A stretch of DNA of 64,000 bases. Source: Nostoc sp. CHAB 5844. GTDB taxonomy: Bacteria > Cyanobacteriota > Cyanobacteriia > Cyanobacteriales > Nostocaceae. Positions 1 through 10,200 of the stretch are shown in pieces. How positions within the stretch are numbered: the stretch's first letter is position 1; the number at the start of each line of letters is the position of its first letter. The stretch is from assembly GCF_020829595.1 (NCBI RefSeq), contig NZ_JAIVFW010000003.1, forward strand, positions 169,521 through 233,520, written 5' to 3'. The notes below the pieces were generated by a model, which made no database searches, was not told the origin of the DNA, and saw only the letters and a list, made by a program, of their open reading frames with translations. The position numbers and the translations under genes are program-made.

Positions 1-235
1 ATCAATTGAATTAGGTTACCATTGAGTATTTCATGGGTAACTTTTGACTGTGGTTCGGTAGTCATATTAGCTGTTAATTTGTAAGTTAGTATGCCAGCCT
101 TGGTGTTTAAAAATTAGTTTGTTCACAAAGGCATAAAGTATTTGTAATTTGTATAATTGCATAAAATTTGCATCAAAAACCATGTTTATATATTCAATTT
201 AATTAACAACGAACTGCTTGTTGTTGTTCGTGATG
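1..235. other. Left-edge intergenic stretch
   Basis: AT-rich sequence downstream of the last gene of the minus-strand cluster. No open frame with recognisable protein features is present. A weak hairpin (ACGAAC / GTTCGT arms near 210-232) abuts the stop of the neighbouring P450 and might help end the long minus-strand transcript, but no clear T-run follows it. Nothing else is supported. Confidence 0.4.
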
Positions 236-1573
236 TTACGGAATTTTGCATAGTACCATCTTTAATCTACTAGCTGGGGGATAGTTTGCACCTTGTGGTT
301 GAGGTTTTTCTGGTTGTGTATTGGTCAGTGCTAGTTGATAGCGTGAGAGAATTGTTGCCAATACTAGTTTCATTTCAAAAAAAGCCAAAGCTTCCCCAGG
401 ACAACGACGAGCGCCACCACCAAAAGGCATAAATTCGTAGGGAGAGTATTGTTTTTCTAAAAAGCGTTCTGGTTGAAATTGCTGTGGTTGCGGATATAAT
501 TCTGGATTTTGATGTGTTAAATAAATACAACCGATGATAACTGTTCCAGGACTCAGTTTATAGCCCATGAGATTAGTTGGTAATTCTACTCTTCGAGGAA
601 ATGTTACCACTTGAGTGGGATAAATCCGCAAGATTTCATGACACACAGCATTGAGATAAGGAAGTTCGACAATGCTCATTGGGTCGGGAGAATTACTCAA
701 GCTTTTGATTTCTTTGAGCAATTTTTCGCGGACTGTGGGTGTGCGGTGAATCCAGTACAAAGCCCAAGTTATTGCAGTTGCGGAAGCATCCCGACCACCG
801 AATAATAATGAAGGGAATAAATCGCGTATTTCTTCATTTGTAAACAATTCACCCGTTTCGTTGTGGGCAAATATTAACTCACAGAGAACATTATTAGCGT
901 CAGGGTTTGGTTGCTGGCGACGATCGCTAATTTCAGCGTAAATCAGTTCGTCAAATTGTCGCCACAGATAACGAAAGTAACCCCACGGACTCCACCGCCC
1001 TAAATCTTGTTGCAAGAAGGGGAAGGATAAGGGAATTTCGACAAAAGGCGATCGCGCATAATTCATTAAGTTAGTCAACAGTTGCTTAAGTTGCTCGTAG
1101 CGATCGCCTTGATGTAAGCCAAATAAAGTATTTAAAATTACCTCAAGGGTAATCTTTTGCATGGTTGGATAGGCTAAAAAAGATTTGCCAATAGATAGCT
1201 GATTCATGACTTTTTCTGTCACGTCACAAATTTGCTGTCCGTAGGTTCGGATTTTAGTCCCATGCAAGGGAGACATCAAGAGTTGGCGCCGAGATCTGTG
1301 GCGTAAACCATCTAGCAGAAGTAATCCGTTTTTGCCCACCAATGGTGCGGCTTCTTTGTTCAATTCTCCAGCAGCGATAATTTCTGTTGTATTGGTGAAA
1401 ATCTGTTTCATCCCTTGAGGGTTGCCCACAAATATTAGGGGTGTAGATTCAGACATAATGGTGAAAGTATCACCATAGCGTTGGTTCATTTTATCTAGAA
1501 AACCAAGGGGATCGGCTGCAAATTGCATCCACAGCCACCAATCGGGGAGTTTTGGGCCTTGAGGTAGGTTCAT
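236..1573 (-). CDS. Cytochrome P450, CYP110-like (distal tandem copy)
   Basis: Soluble haem monooxygenase of 445 residues, full length for a bacterial P450. The haem-binding loop is intact (FGGGARRCPGE, Cys near residue 391), as is the K-helix ExxR (EILR). Overall layout resembles the cyanobacterial CYP110 group. The I-helix reads GGRDASA where most P450s have AGx(D/E)TT, so the usual oxygen-activating Thr is Ala. It starts 6 bp after the stop of a paralogous P450 and is the last gene of the siderophore-type cluster. I infer a tailoring oxidation of the NRPS/PKS product, or of a carrier-bound intermediate. The substrate cannot be read from the sequence, and a fatty-acid role as in other CYP110 enzymes remains possible. 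Confidence 0.9.
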   Translation of the reverse strand: MNLPQGPKLPDWWLWMQFAADPLGFLDKMNQRYGDTFTIMSESTPLIFVGNPQGMKQIFTNTTEIIAAGELNKEAAPLVGKNGLLLLDGLRHRSRRQLLMSPLHGTKIRTYGQQICDVTEKVMNQLSIGKSFLAYPTMQKITLEVILNTLFGLHQGDRYEQLKQLLTNLMNYARSPFVEIPLSFPFLQQDLGRWSPWGYFRYLWRQFDELIYAEISDRRQQPNPDANNVLCELIFAHNETGELFTNEEIRDLFPSLLFGGRDASATAITWALYWIHRTPTVREKLLKEIKSLSNSPDPMSIVELPYLNAVCHEILRIYPTQVVTFPRRVELPTNLMGYKLSPGTVIIGCIYLTHQNPELYPQPQQFQPERFLEKQYSPYEFMPFGGGARRCPGEALAFFEMKLVLATILSRYQLALTNTQPEKPQPQGANYPPASRLKMVLCKIP

Positions 1574-1579
1574 AGTGGG

Positions 1580-2959
1580 TTATTTTTTAAACGCAGAGGG
1601 GCGCGGAGTTTTTGCAGAGATGTGCATTTTGACACCGCTTGCTGGGTAGCACATTAGACCTTCAAATTTCGGTTGTTCTGGTTGTTTTTTAACTAGTGCT
1701 AGTTGATAGTTTGAGAGAATAGTTGCTAATACTAGTTTCATTTCAAATACGGCTAAGGCTGCGCCAATACAGCCACGAGCGCCGCCGCCAAAGGGGAAAA
1801 ATTCGTAAGGTGTGTATTGTTTTTCGAGAAAACGTTCTGGTTGGAATTGTTTTGGGTTTGAGTATAAATCTTGACGTTGATGTGTGAGATAAATGCAGCC
1901 CATGAGTAGGGTTCCTGGACTTAAGTCATAGCCCATCAGTTCAGTTGGTGATTCTACTCGTCGGGGAAATGTGAATAATTGAGCAGGGTAAATTCGCAGA
2001 GCTTCGTTACAAACAGCACTGAGATAGGGAAGTTGAGCAATGCTCATGGGGTTGGGAGAGTCACCAAGGCTATTTAGTTCTTTGAGCAATTGTTCACGAA
2101 CTTGAGGTAGGCGATAAACCCAATACAATAACCAAGTGATGGCGACGGCGGAAGCATCTTGAGCCGCGAATAAGGGTGAGAGTAACAAATCGCGGACTTC
2201 TTCATCTGTCATCAATTCACCCATCTCATCACGAGCCAATATCAACTCGGATAAGATATCGGTGCGGGATTCTTGTAGAGACGTTTCATGAAACGTCTCT
2301 ACAAGGCGGCGTTCTTGAACTTCGGCGTAAAGTAGCTCAAAAATTTCCTGACGCAGATGCATGAGGTATCCCCACGGACTCCACTTTCCTAAATCTTTTT
2401 GCAGAAAAGGGAAAATGGAGGTAATTTGCATGGTGGGCGATCGCATACTCTTGAGTATGATCGGAAGTAGGTACTTGAGTTTTTCGTAACGTTCTCCTTC
2501 ATGTAAGCCCAAGACAACTTCCATGCTTACTTGCAAGGTAATCTCTTCAATAGTGGTATAGGCTATGAAGGTTTTGTTTGCCAAATGTTGATCCATGACT
2601 TTCTTTGTCAGATCGCAAATCAGCTGGCCTTGGGCTTGCATTTTGACACCGTGAAAAGCTGGCATGATCAGTTTGCGTCGATGTTTGTGACGTAAGCCGT
2701 CAAGTTGTAATAAACCTTGGTTTCCGGTGATTAATGCCATTTCTTCGTTTAATTCACCAGGAGTTTTAATATCTTTTGTATTGGTGAAAATCTGTTTAAT
2801 TGCTTGGGGATTACTAAAGAATACTATGGGCGTGGAACCAAAGTTAATGATAAATGGATCGCCATATTGTTTGGCAAGATTATCAAGATGGTTGAGGGGA
2901 TCGGAGGCTATTTTAATAATGTTTAGCCAGAGAGGAATGCTGACTTCAGGTATTTTCAT
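1580..2959 (-). CDS. Cytochrome P450, CYP110-like (proximal tandem copy)
   Basis: 459-residue P450, clearly paralogous to the following gene over its whole length. The haem loop FGGGARGCIGA places Cys near residue 397, and ExxR is EALR. The I-helix reads AAQDASA, again without the canonical Thr. Two features suggest repeat invasion. A perfect 34-bp palindrome (2272-2305) lies in frame and encodes about 11 extra residues (LVETFHETSLQ) absent from the sister P450. The last residues (TPRPSAFKK) are encoded by a dispersed repeat of the CGCAGAGGGGCGCGGAG type. The frame is open, so the protein may still work. Likely role: tailoring oxidation in the siderophore pathway (inferred from position). Confidence 0.9.
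   Translation of the reverse strand: MKIPEVSIPLWLNIIKIASDPLNHLDNLAKQYGDPFIINFGSTPIVFFSNPQAIKQIFTNTKDIKTPGELNEEMALITGNQGLLQLDGLRHKHRRKLIMPAFHGVKMQAQGQLICDLTKKVMDQHLANKTFIAYTTIEEITLQVSMEVVLGLHEGERYEKLKYLLPIILKSMRSPTMQITSIFPFLQKDLGKWSPWGYLMHLRQEIFELLYAEVQERRLVETFHETSLQESRTDILSELILARDEMGELMTDEEVRDLLLSPLFAAQDASAVAITWLLYWVYRLPQVREQLLKELNSLGDSPNPMSIAQLPYLSAVCNEALRIYPAQLFTFPRRVESPTELMGYDLSPGTLLMGCIYLTHQRQDLYSNPKQFQPERFLEKQYTPYEFFPFGGGARGCIGAALAVFEMKLVLATILSNYQLALVKKQPEQPKFEGLMCYPASGVKMHISAKTPRPSAFKK
2272..2305. repeat. Perfect 34-bp palindrome inside a P450 gene
   Basis: Left arm CTTGTAGAGACGTTT, centre CATG, right arm the exact reverse complement. It lies in frame in the P450 reading frame, at a place where the paralogous P450 has a shorter loop. 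Elements of this TTGTAGAGACG type are common dispersed palindromes in filamentous cyanobacteria (recalled knowledge). Confidence 0.9.
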
Positions 2960-2980
2960 CTTTCTTAGCGTACTTGGTGA

Positions 2981-3065
2981 AGCAGTCCGGTCTTGGGGGT
3001 TTCCACGCCACTTGCTTCAAGCCGGGAAACCCGTCCAACGCAATAGCTCCCCATGAGGAACTGCT
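2981..3065. repeat. GC-rich dispersed repeat with nested inverted arms
   Basis: The spacer between the terminal NRPS and the P450 pair is filled by a GC-rich segment with outer arms AGCAGT/ACTGCT and inner arms GGGTTTCC/GGAAACCC. It is unlike the surrounding AT-rich spacers. It looks like a small interspersed repeat and has no coding potential. It could act as a transcript-processing hairpin. Confidence 0.5.
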
Positions 3066-3085
3066 GAACCCAAAGGGCGGTTCGT

Positions 3086-6000
3086 TTAATTAAAATTAAG
3101 TGATTTTTTTAATTGACTAGCTAATTCTTGAACATAAGGTTCATTAAAGATAGAAAAATGATTGCCGGGAATCTCTATCATATTGATTGGTTGTTGAGCA
3201 TATTTACCCCAACCTAATAAGGGATCATCTGTATAAAATTCTTGACTTTCAAAGTCGTGGGTAATTATTTCGCTGGCTTTGAATAATGTAATTTCATGCG
3301 GATAAATCTTTGGCACATAATTCCGCATAGCTTGGATATGTGTTTTGAAAAGCTTGTAACTTTGCAGATGTTGTTCCATTTCTATATCACTAATTTTGAG
3401 ATTAGCTTTGCTAAATAACAGATAGAATTGCTCATTTAGCGGTAAATCTCGCAGTTCAGAATATGAAATTGCAAATTCTATACTGAACCAGTTTTTTATA
3501 GCTTCAGCCAAACGCAGGACTAATTTAGCATCATCATATTTGTCTGGTTGGATGATAGTTTTTGGCAAGATTGCGTCAATTACTACCAATAATTCAACGG
3601 TTTCATTTTGTCTTTGCAGTTGTTGTGCTATTTCAAAGGCAATGATACCACCGTAACACCAACCTCCTAAAAGGTAAGGGCCTTTGGGTTGGATTGCCCG
3701 AATTTCTTTAAGATAATAAGCTGCTGTTTCTTCTACTGAACGAGGATTAAATTCTTGTTGATGGGGAGTTTGTTCAAGAGCATAAAATGGTTGTTCTCTC
3801 CCTAATTTCCTAGATAAAATTAGATAGTTGTTGACATCTCCACCAGCTGCGTGTACACAGAAAAAGGGACGATAGGAGCCGGAAGATTGAATTGCTACTA
3901 ATGGAGAATTAGAACCTAAGCTTACTGGTTGGCTAACAATTTTTGCAAGTTTTTCAATTGTTGTATTCTCGAAAAGGGTAGACAGGCTCAGGTTATGTCC
4001 AAATAGTTCGTGAATTTGTGCAACCAAGCGCACAGCTAAAAATGAATGCCCTCCTAATTCAAAAAAGTTATCTGTAATTCCGATTGGGCTAGTGTTGAGA
4101 AGTTGTTCCCAGATTTTGACTAAGGCTAATTCTGTAAAAGTTCTAGCTTCTGTGTAAGATTTATTGAAATTGCCTTGAATTATATCATGAGTTGGAAGTG
4201 CTTGTTTGTCTACTTTACCATTTGGTGTCAGTGGTATTTCATCCAATAGTACAAAAGCAGATGGCATCATGAAATTTGGTAATTTCTGTGGCAAATATGC
4301 AGGTAATTGCGAGATTATATCTTTTTGTTGTGTGGCTACATAAGCAATTAAATATTTATCGCCTTGAGCATCATTATGAGCAATAACAACAGAATTTTGT
4401 ACAGATGGGTGTTGAGCGATCGCATTGGCAATTTCACCCAATTCTACACGAAAACCACGAATTTTTATTTGGTCATCATTACGACCGATATATTCTAGTT
4501 GAGTGTTATTTTTATAGCGTACTAAGTCGCCAGTTTTGAAAAGTTTAGTTCCTGGTAAAAATGGGTGATCAATAAATCTTGATTGAGTTAATTCTGGACG
4601 ATGTAAATAACTCCTAGCTAATCCATCGCCGCCAATATATAATTCTCCAACTACACCAATGGGAGCAAGTTGCAAATAATTATCCAAGACATAAACTTGT
4701 GTATTATTTATAGGTTGTCCGATGGGAACTGTTGAGGATTTTTCACTCAATAAACTTGTATCGTAACAAGTTACATTGGCTGACACTTCTGAAGAACCAT
4801 AAAGGTTAATTAGTTTTGCATTTGGTAACAATTGTTGAAAAGTATTTACTAAATCGACACTCAGTGATTCTCCACTAGCAATCCAAAGTTTGAGATGGGA
4901 TAAATTTTGCGTGAGGTGTCCGTAATTATCTAGAAGTAGCCGCAGTAATGAGGGGACAAGTACCAGGCGCGAAACTTGGTAGTTAGCGAGAGTTTCAAGG
5001 AAAAGTTGCGGGTCTTTGGCGATCGCATCAGGGATAATAACGCTAGGGATTCCTTGCAATAAGGGTGCAAAAATTTCCCATACTGAATCGACAAAACTAA
5101 TCGCTGTTTTCTGACAACATATTTCTCCCAGTGCAAAAGGATAGGTTTTCCATAGCCAGTGTAAGCCGTTGACTGTACCACGATGCGTCCCTAGAACGCC
5201 TTTAGGAGTTCCGGTTGAACCGGAGGTGTAAATCACATAAGCGAGATTATCTCCTTTAGATGTGCTGACAGGATTTTCCCGACTTTCTTGTTGAATAGTA
5301 TCCCAGTCTGTATCTAATGCGATCGCTTTTACTTCTCCCAAATGATTAATTAATGATGTGTGACTAATTACTAATGAAACTTGGGAATCAACCAGCATAA
5401 ACTGAAGGCGTTCAACTGGATAATAAGGGTCTAAAGGTAAATAAGCACCGCCAGCTTTCATTATGGCTAAAATCGCCACTATAGTATCTATAGAGCGTTC
5501 TAGACAAATAGCCACAATAGTTTCGGTTGTGACTCCTAATTTAATTAAATAATGAGCAAGTTGATTGACTGTTTGGTTGAGTTGTTGATAAGTTAGTTGT
5601 TCTGACTGACTAATTAATGCTAAAGAATCGGGAAATTTGTCAACTTGCTGCTCAAATAATTGATGTAAAGATGCATCACGAGGATAATCAGTGCGAGTTT
5701 TATTCCACTCTACTAATAATTGCTGCTGTTCTTTGGTTGTGAGTAACGATAATTCTGAGATGCTTTGATTAGGATTTACAATAATACTTTCTAATAAAGT
5801 TTGAAAATTATCAATAAACCTTTGAATTGTAGCTGGATCAAATAAATCTGTATTGTATTCCCAAAATCCAGTTAGTTCCTGTGCTGATTCCGAGATTGAC
5901 ACAGAAATATCAAATTCAGATGTGCCGTGATCAATTTCTAAATTACGCAAAGTTAAACCAGCAACTTCTTCAACAGGCGTTGGTGCATTTTGGAGAATAA

Positions 6001-7153
6001 ACATTACCTGAAATAGAGGATTCCGGCTTAAATCTCGCTCAGGTTGCAATTCTTCTACTAATTTTTCAAAAGGTAAATCTTGGTGTGCATAAGCATTGAG
6101 AGTTACTTCTCGTACTCGACTTAAAAATTCTCTAAAACTAGGATTACCACTGAGGTTATTACGTAATACTAAATTATTGACAAACAAACCAAGTAACCCT
6201 TCTAATTCAGCACGGTTGCGATTAGCAATAGAAGAACCGACTAAAATATCTTCTTGTGTTGTGTAGCGATAAAGTAATATGTTAAACGCTGCCAGCAGAG
6301 TCATAAATAAGGTACATTTTTCTTGCTGGCTTAACTGGGTTAATGCTGCTGTTAATTCTTGAGATAAACTAAAGTATTGTTTTGCACCTTTAAAAGTAGC
6401 AACAGTCGGACGAGGATAATCTGTAGGTAACTGAAGTATTGGTAGCTTACCCGCTAATTGTTGCTTCCAATAATTAAGTTGAGTGTTTAGCAGTTCTCCT
6501 TGCAGGCGATCGCGTTGCCAAATGCTAAAATCTGCATATTGAATCGGAAGTTCTGCGAGAGGAGAAGGTTTACCTGCACAAAAAGCAGCATACAGCGTTG
6601 CCAATTCTTGCGCGAACACACCCATAGACCAGCCATCTGTGATTATATGATGTATGGTTAAAAGTAATACGTGTTCTGCTTCACTCAAACGCAGTAAAGT
6701 TGCTCTTACTAATGGTGCATTAGCTAAATCAAAAGGTTTTTGTGCTTCTTTAACAGCAATTTGTTTAACTTCTGCTTCCCAATCTTTATTTGATAAATGC
6801 TCAATATTAATGATAGATATTTCCCAAGTTAATTGAGGTAAAAATATCTGTATTGGCTGTTCATCTCCTGTGACAAAGATTGTTCGCCATGCTTCATGCC
6901 GACTAAGAATTTCGTTGAGGCTTTGCTGAATTGCTGGTACATTAAGTAAGCCAATTAAATGCAAAGCACTGGTGACATGATAGAAAGAACTACCGTGATA
7001 GAGTTGGTCAATAAACCATAGTCTTTGTTGAGAAAAAGACAATGGTACAGGTTTGTAATCTTGGCGTTTGGGAATTGTTTCGGTTTTAAATTTACCTTTT
7101 TTCCATTTTTCTAACAGGGCTTTTTTAGCTGGGGATAGGGTGGGGTTGTCCAT
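3086..7153 (-). CDS. NRPS termination module: C-A(beta-Ala-like)-PCP-TE
   Basis: About 1355 residues. Order: LCL-type condensation domain (HHIITDG near residue 170), adenylation domain, carrier domain (LGGHSF), C-terminal thioesterase. The A-domain pocket, aligned by eye to GrsA, reads VDWVISLAN(K), almost the published beta-alanine code VDWVISLADK. The thioesterase has GWCYG instead of GxSxG, so the nucleophile is Cys (near residue 1166), with candidate Asp (VVIDAI) and His (PGNHF) partners. I chose ATG at 7153: the longer frame starts with TTG at 7171, inside a repeat. Inferred role: last amide bond, using a beta-alanine-type unit, then release by hydrolysis or cyclisation. It lies just downstream of the PKS module, whose beta-keto chain is probably its donor. 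Confidence 0.9.
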   Translation of the reverse strand: MDNPTLSPAKKALLEKWKKGKFKTETIPKRQDYKPVPLSFSQQRLWFIDQLYHGSSFYHVTSALHLIGLLNVPAIQQSLNEILSRHEAWRTIFVTGDEQPIQIFLPQLTWEISIINIEHLSNKDWEAEVKQIAVKEAQKPFDLANAPLVRATLLRLSEAEHVLLLTIHHIITDGWSMGVFAQELATLYAAFCAGKPSPLAELPIQYADFSIWQRDRLQGELLNTQLNYWKQQLAGKLPILQLPTDYPRPTVATFKGAKQYFSLSQELTAALTQLSQQEKCTLFMTLLAAFNILLYRYTTQEDILVGSSIANRNRAELEGLLGLFVNNLVLRNNLSGNPSFREFLSRVREVTLNAYAHQDLPFEKLVEELQPERDLSRNPLFQVMFILQNAPTPVEEVAGLTLRNLEIDHGTSEFDISVSISESAQELTGFWEYNTDLFDPATIQRFIDNFQTLLESIIVNPNQSISELSLLTTKEQQQLLVEWNKTRTDYPRDASLHQLFEQQVDKFPDSLALISQSEQLTYQQLNQTVNQLAHYLIKLGVTTETIVAICLERSIDTIVAILAIMKAGGAYLPLDPYYPVERLQFMLVDSQVSLVISHTSLINHLGEVKAIALDTDWDTIQQESRENPVSTSKGDNLAYVIYTSGSTGTPKGVLGTHRGTVNGLHWLWKTYPFALGEICCQKTAISFVDSVWEIFAPLLQGIPSVIIPDAIAKDPQLFLETLANYQVSRLVLVPSLLRLLLDNYGHLTQNLSHLKLWIASGESLSVDLVNTFQQLLPNAKLINLYGSSEVSANVTCYDTSLLSEKSSTVPIGQPINNTQVYVLDNYLQLAPIGVVGELYIGGDGLARSYLHRPELTQSRFIDHPFLPGTKLFKTGDLVRYKNNTQLEYIGRNDDQIKIRGFRVELGEIANAIAQHPSVQNSVVIAHNDAQGDKYLIAYVATQQKDIISQLPAYLPQKLPNFMMPSAFVLLDEIPLTPNGKVDKQALPTHDIIQGNFNKSYTEARTFTELALVKIWEQLLNTSPIGITDNFFELGGHSFLAVRLVAQIHELFGHNLSLSTLFENTTIEKLAKIVSQPVSLGSNSPLVAIQSSGSYRPFFCVHAAGGDVNNYLILSRKLGREQPFYALEQTPHQQEFNPRSVEETAAYYLKEIRAIQPKGPYLLGGWCYGGIIAFEIAQQLQRQNETVELLVVIDAILPKTIIQPDKYDDAKLVLRLAEAIKNWFSIEFAISYSELRDLPLNEQFYLLFSKANLKISDIEMEQHLQSYKLFKTHIQAMRNYVPKIYPHEITLFKASEIITHDFESQEFYTDDPLLGWGKYAQQPINMIEIPGNHFSIFNEPYVQELASQLKKSLNFN

Positions 7154-7215
7154 AATGATTATTAAACGCAAAGGGGCGCGGAGGTTAACGCGGAGGTACG
7201 CAAATTAGGGTGGAT

Positions 7216-10200
7216 TTAAGTTGTTAAAATAGATTTAACTTCTTCTTCAGATAACTCGGCGATTTTTTTTAAGAGAAGTTCTTCAATCATTTCTGCTTGC
7301 TTGGCCACAGTTAAGGCTTGTAGTAACAATTCGCGCAGTGGTAATTCTACAGGGAAGTTTGCTTGTAGGCGAGAAGCAAGTTGAGTGGCAATTAAGGAGT
7401 CTCCCCCTAATTCAAAGAAGTTATCATAGATACCAACTTGTTGAATTCCTAAAACTTCTTGCCAGACTTTTGCGATTTGTTCTTCCAATTCGTTAGTGGG
7501 AGCAATATAGGAATTGCCAATATTTGGTCTAAAATATGATGGAGTTGATTCTTGGACTTTTGTTTCTGTTAAGTTCGCTGGTTTAGAAAAAATTTGATTG
7601 TTTTCTTCTGATACAAATGATAGGATTTTTGCCTCAATCCAATAACGTTGACGTTCAAAAGGATAAGTAGGTAAGGGAATGCGATAAGGTTGTTCGTAGT
7701 TGTAAAATTCAGACCAATCTATGTCTATTCCTGCCAGCCATAGCTGACCTAATGTATTTAATATAAAAGCAATATCTGTTTGTTGTTCTTTGGGATGGCG
7801 TAGAGAAGTTAATACTAATTGTTTGGCATTAGTTGTTAAATGCTGCTTTGTTAATGTGCTTAATGTTCGACCTGGGCCAACTTCGATAAAAATTCCTTCT
7901 GGCTGTTTTAATAACTCAGATATCCCAGTCGAAAATTTGACACAAGAACGTATATGTTGACTCCAATAATGGGGATTTGTCGCTTCATTTTGTTGAATCC
8001 AAGTGCCAGTAAGATTAGAAATAAAGGGAATTTTGGGCGGCTTGAGATTAACTTTTTTAACTTGTGCAGTGAAAGCGGGCAAAACAGGCTCCATCATTTG
8101 AGAATGGAAAGCATGAGATGTATGCAGAGGACGAGAATCTATCTTTTTAGTAGCTAAATAGTTTTGTAGCGCCTCTACAATTTCTGTTTTTCCAGAAACG
8201 ACGCAAGCGGATGGACTATTGATAGCCGCCAGCGAAAGTTCTTGCGCTAAGAATGGTTGTACTTCTGTTTCTGGTAGTGGTACAGCTATCATACTTCCGG
8301 GCGGCTGTTGCTGCATCATTCTACCCCTGGCTGCAACTAAAGCTAAAGCATCTGCCAAACTGAACACACCAGCCAAAGTAGCAGCCACATACTCACCAAT
8401 GCTATGACCAATCATAGCAGTGGGTAGCACACCCCAAGACATCCATAACTTGGCTAGGGCATACTCAATCACGAATAATGCAGGTTGAGCAAAGGATGTT
8501 TGTTGTAGTTGGGCTGAAGCTGTTTGTGTTTGTTGTTCATTAGGATAAAGTATTTGACGTAGATTTAGCCCCAAATGAGGTTTAAGTATGTCTGCACAGA
8601 TATCTACTTGTTCTTGAAAGATTGGTTCAACCTGATACAATTCCCGCGCCATATTTACATACTGCGCCCCTTGTCCAGAAAACATAAAAATAACTGGACG
8701 ATTACTAGGTTTTTGGTAGTGAGTGAAAACTCGTTGCTGATCTAAAGTTGTCAATACCTTAAATGCATCTTCAATATCACGACAAACAACCATACGGCGA
8801 TAGTCAAAAGTTCGTCGCCCAACGCTGAGGGTATAAGCCACATCAGCTAAATCTAGTTCAGGATGCTGTTGTAAATGTGTAACCAGATTGATTGTCGCTT
8901 GCTCAAGTGCTTTCTCACTTTTAGCCGATAAACATAATAACTGATAAGCACTTTTGACTTTTGACTTTTGACTTTTGACTTCTATTGCTTCTTCCAAAAT
9001 CACATGAGCATTAGTTCCGCCAATCCCAAAAGAACTAACTCCAGCACGGCGAGGCGTACCTTTGCTTTGCCACTCGGAAAGTGTAGTGTTGACATAAAAA
9101 GGACTGTTAGCAAAATCTATTTGGGGATTGGGTGTTTGAAAGTGTAAATTGGGTGGTATTTGTTTATGTTTGAGAGCTTGAATAGTCTTAATTAAACCAG
9201 CCACACCCGCAGCTGTATTGAGGTGTCCAACATTGGTTTTTGCTGACGTAATTGCACAAAAACCTTTTTTATCAGTGCTACCACGAAAAGCTTGTGTTAA
9301 AGCTGCAATTTCAATTGGATCTCCTAAAGCAGTTCCCGTACCATGAGTTTCAATATAAGAAATAGTTTCAGGTTCAACATCAGCTAATGCTAATGCTTCT
9401 AAAATTACTGCTGTTTGACCGTCTACACTTGGTGCTGTATAACCAACTTTTAATGAGCCATCATTATTAATTGCTGAACCCTTAATTACTGCATGAATAT
9501 AATCGCGATCGCACAAAGCATCTTCTAATCGCTTCAAGACTACCACACCTAAACCGTTACTAAAAATAGTACCACTAGCATTAGCATCAAAGGCGCGACA
9601 GTGACCATCAACCGATAAAATTCCCCCTTGTTCGTAGTAATAACCAGCTTTTTGGGGCAAATGTATAGACACACCACCAGCTAATGCAATATCACTTTCG
9701 CCATTTAGCAAACTTTGACAAGCAAAATGCACTGCAACTAATGATGTAGAACAAGCAGTTTGAATATTAACGCTTGGCCCTTTTAAATTTAACTTGTAAG
9801 AAATTTGTGTCGGTAAATGGTCTTTATCATTGCCAACAAACATTTGGAATGATTCGACTGAATTTAATGAATCCCAATGAGGATAGAAGTTAGAAAATAA
9901 ATTATTTAATAAATAAGAACTTAAAGCAGCACCAGCAAAAAGACCAATTTGACCAGAATAAGTTTCCGAATTGTAGCCAGCATTTTCTAATGCTTCCCAA
10001 ACACCTTCTATAAATAGCCGATGTTGTGGATCTATTATTTCTGCTTCTTTAGGATTGAAACCGAAAAAATTAGCATCAAATAAATCTATATCTTCTAATA
10101 CACCAAATGCTTTGACGTAACGAGGGTCATTCAAAACTGTTGGCTTAATTCCGCTTAATAGCAATTCTTCATCACTAAAAAAAGTAATTGACTCTACACC

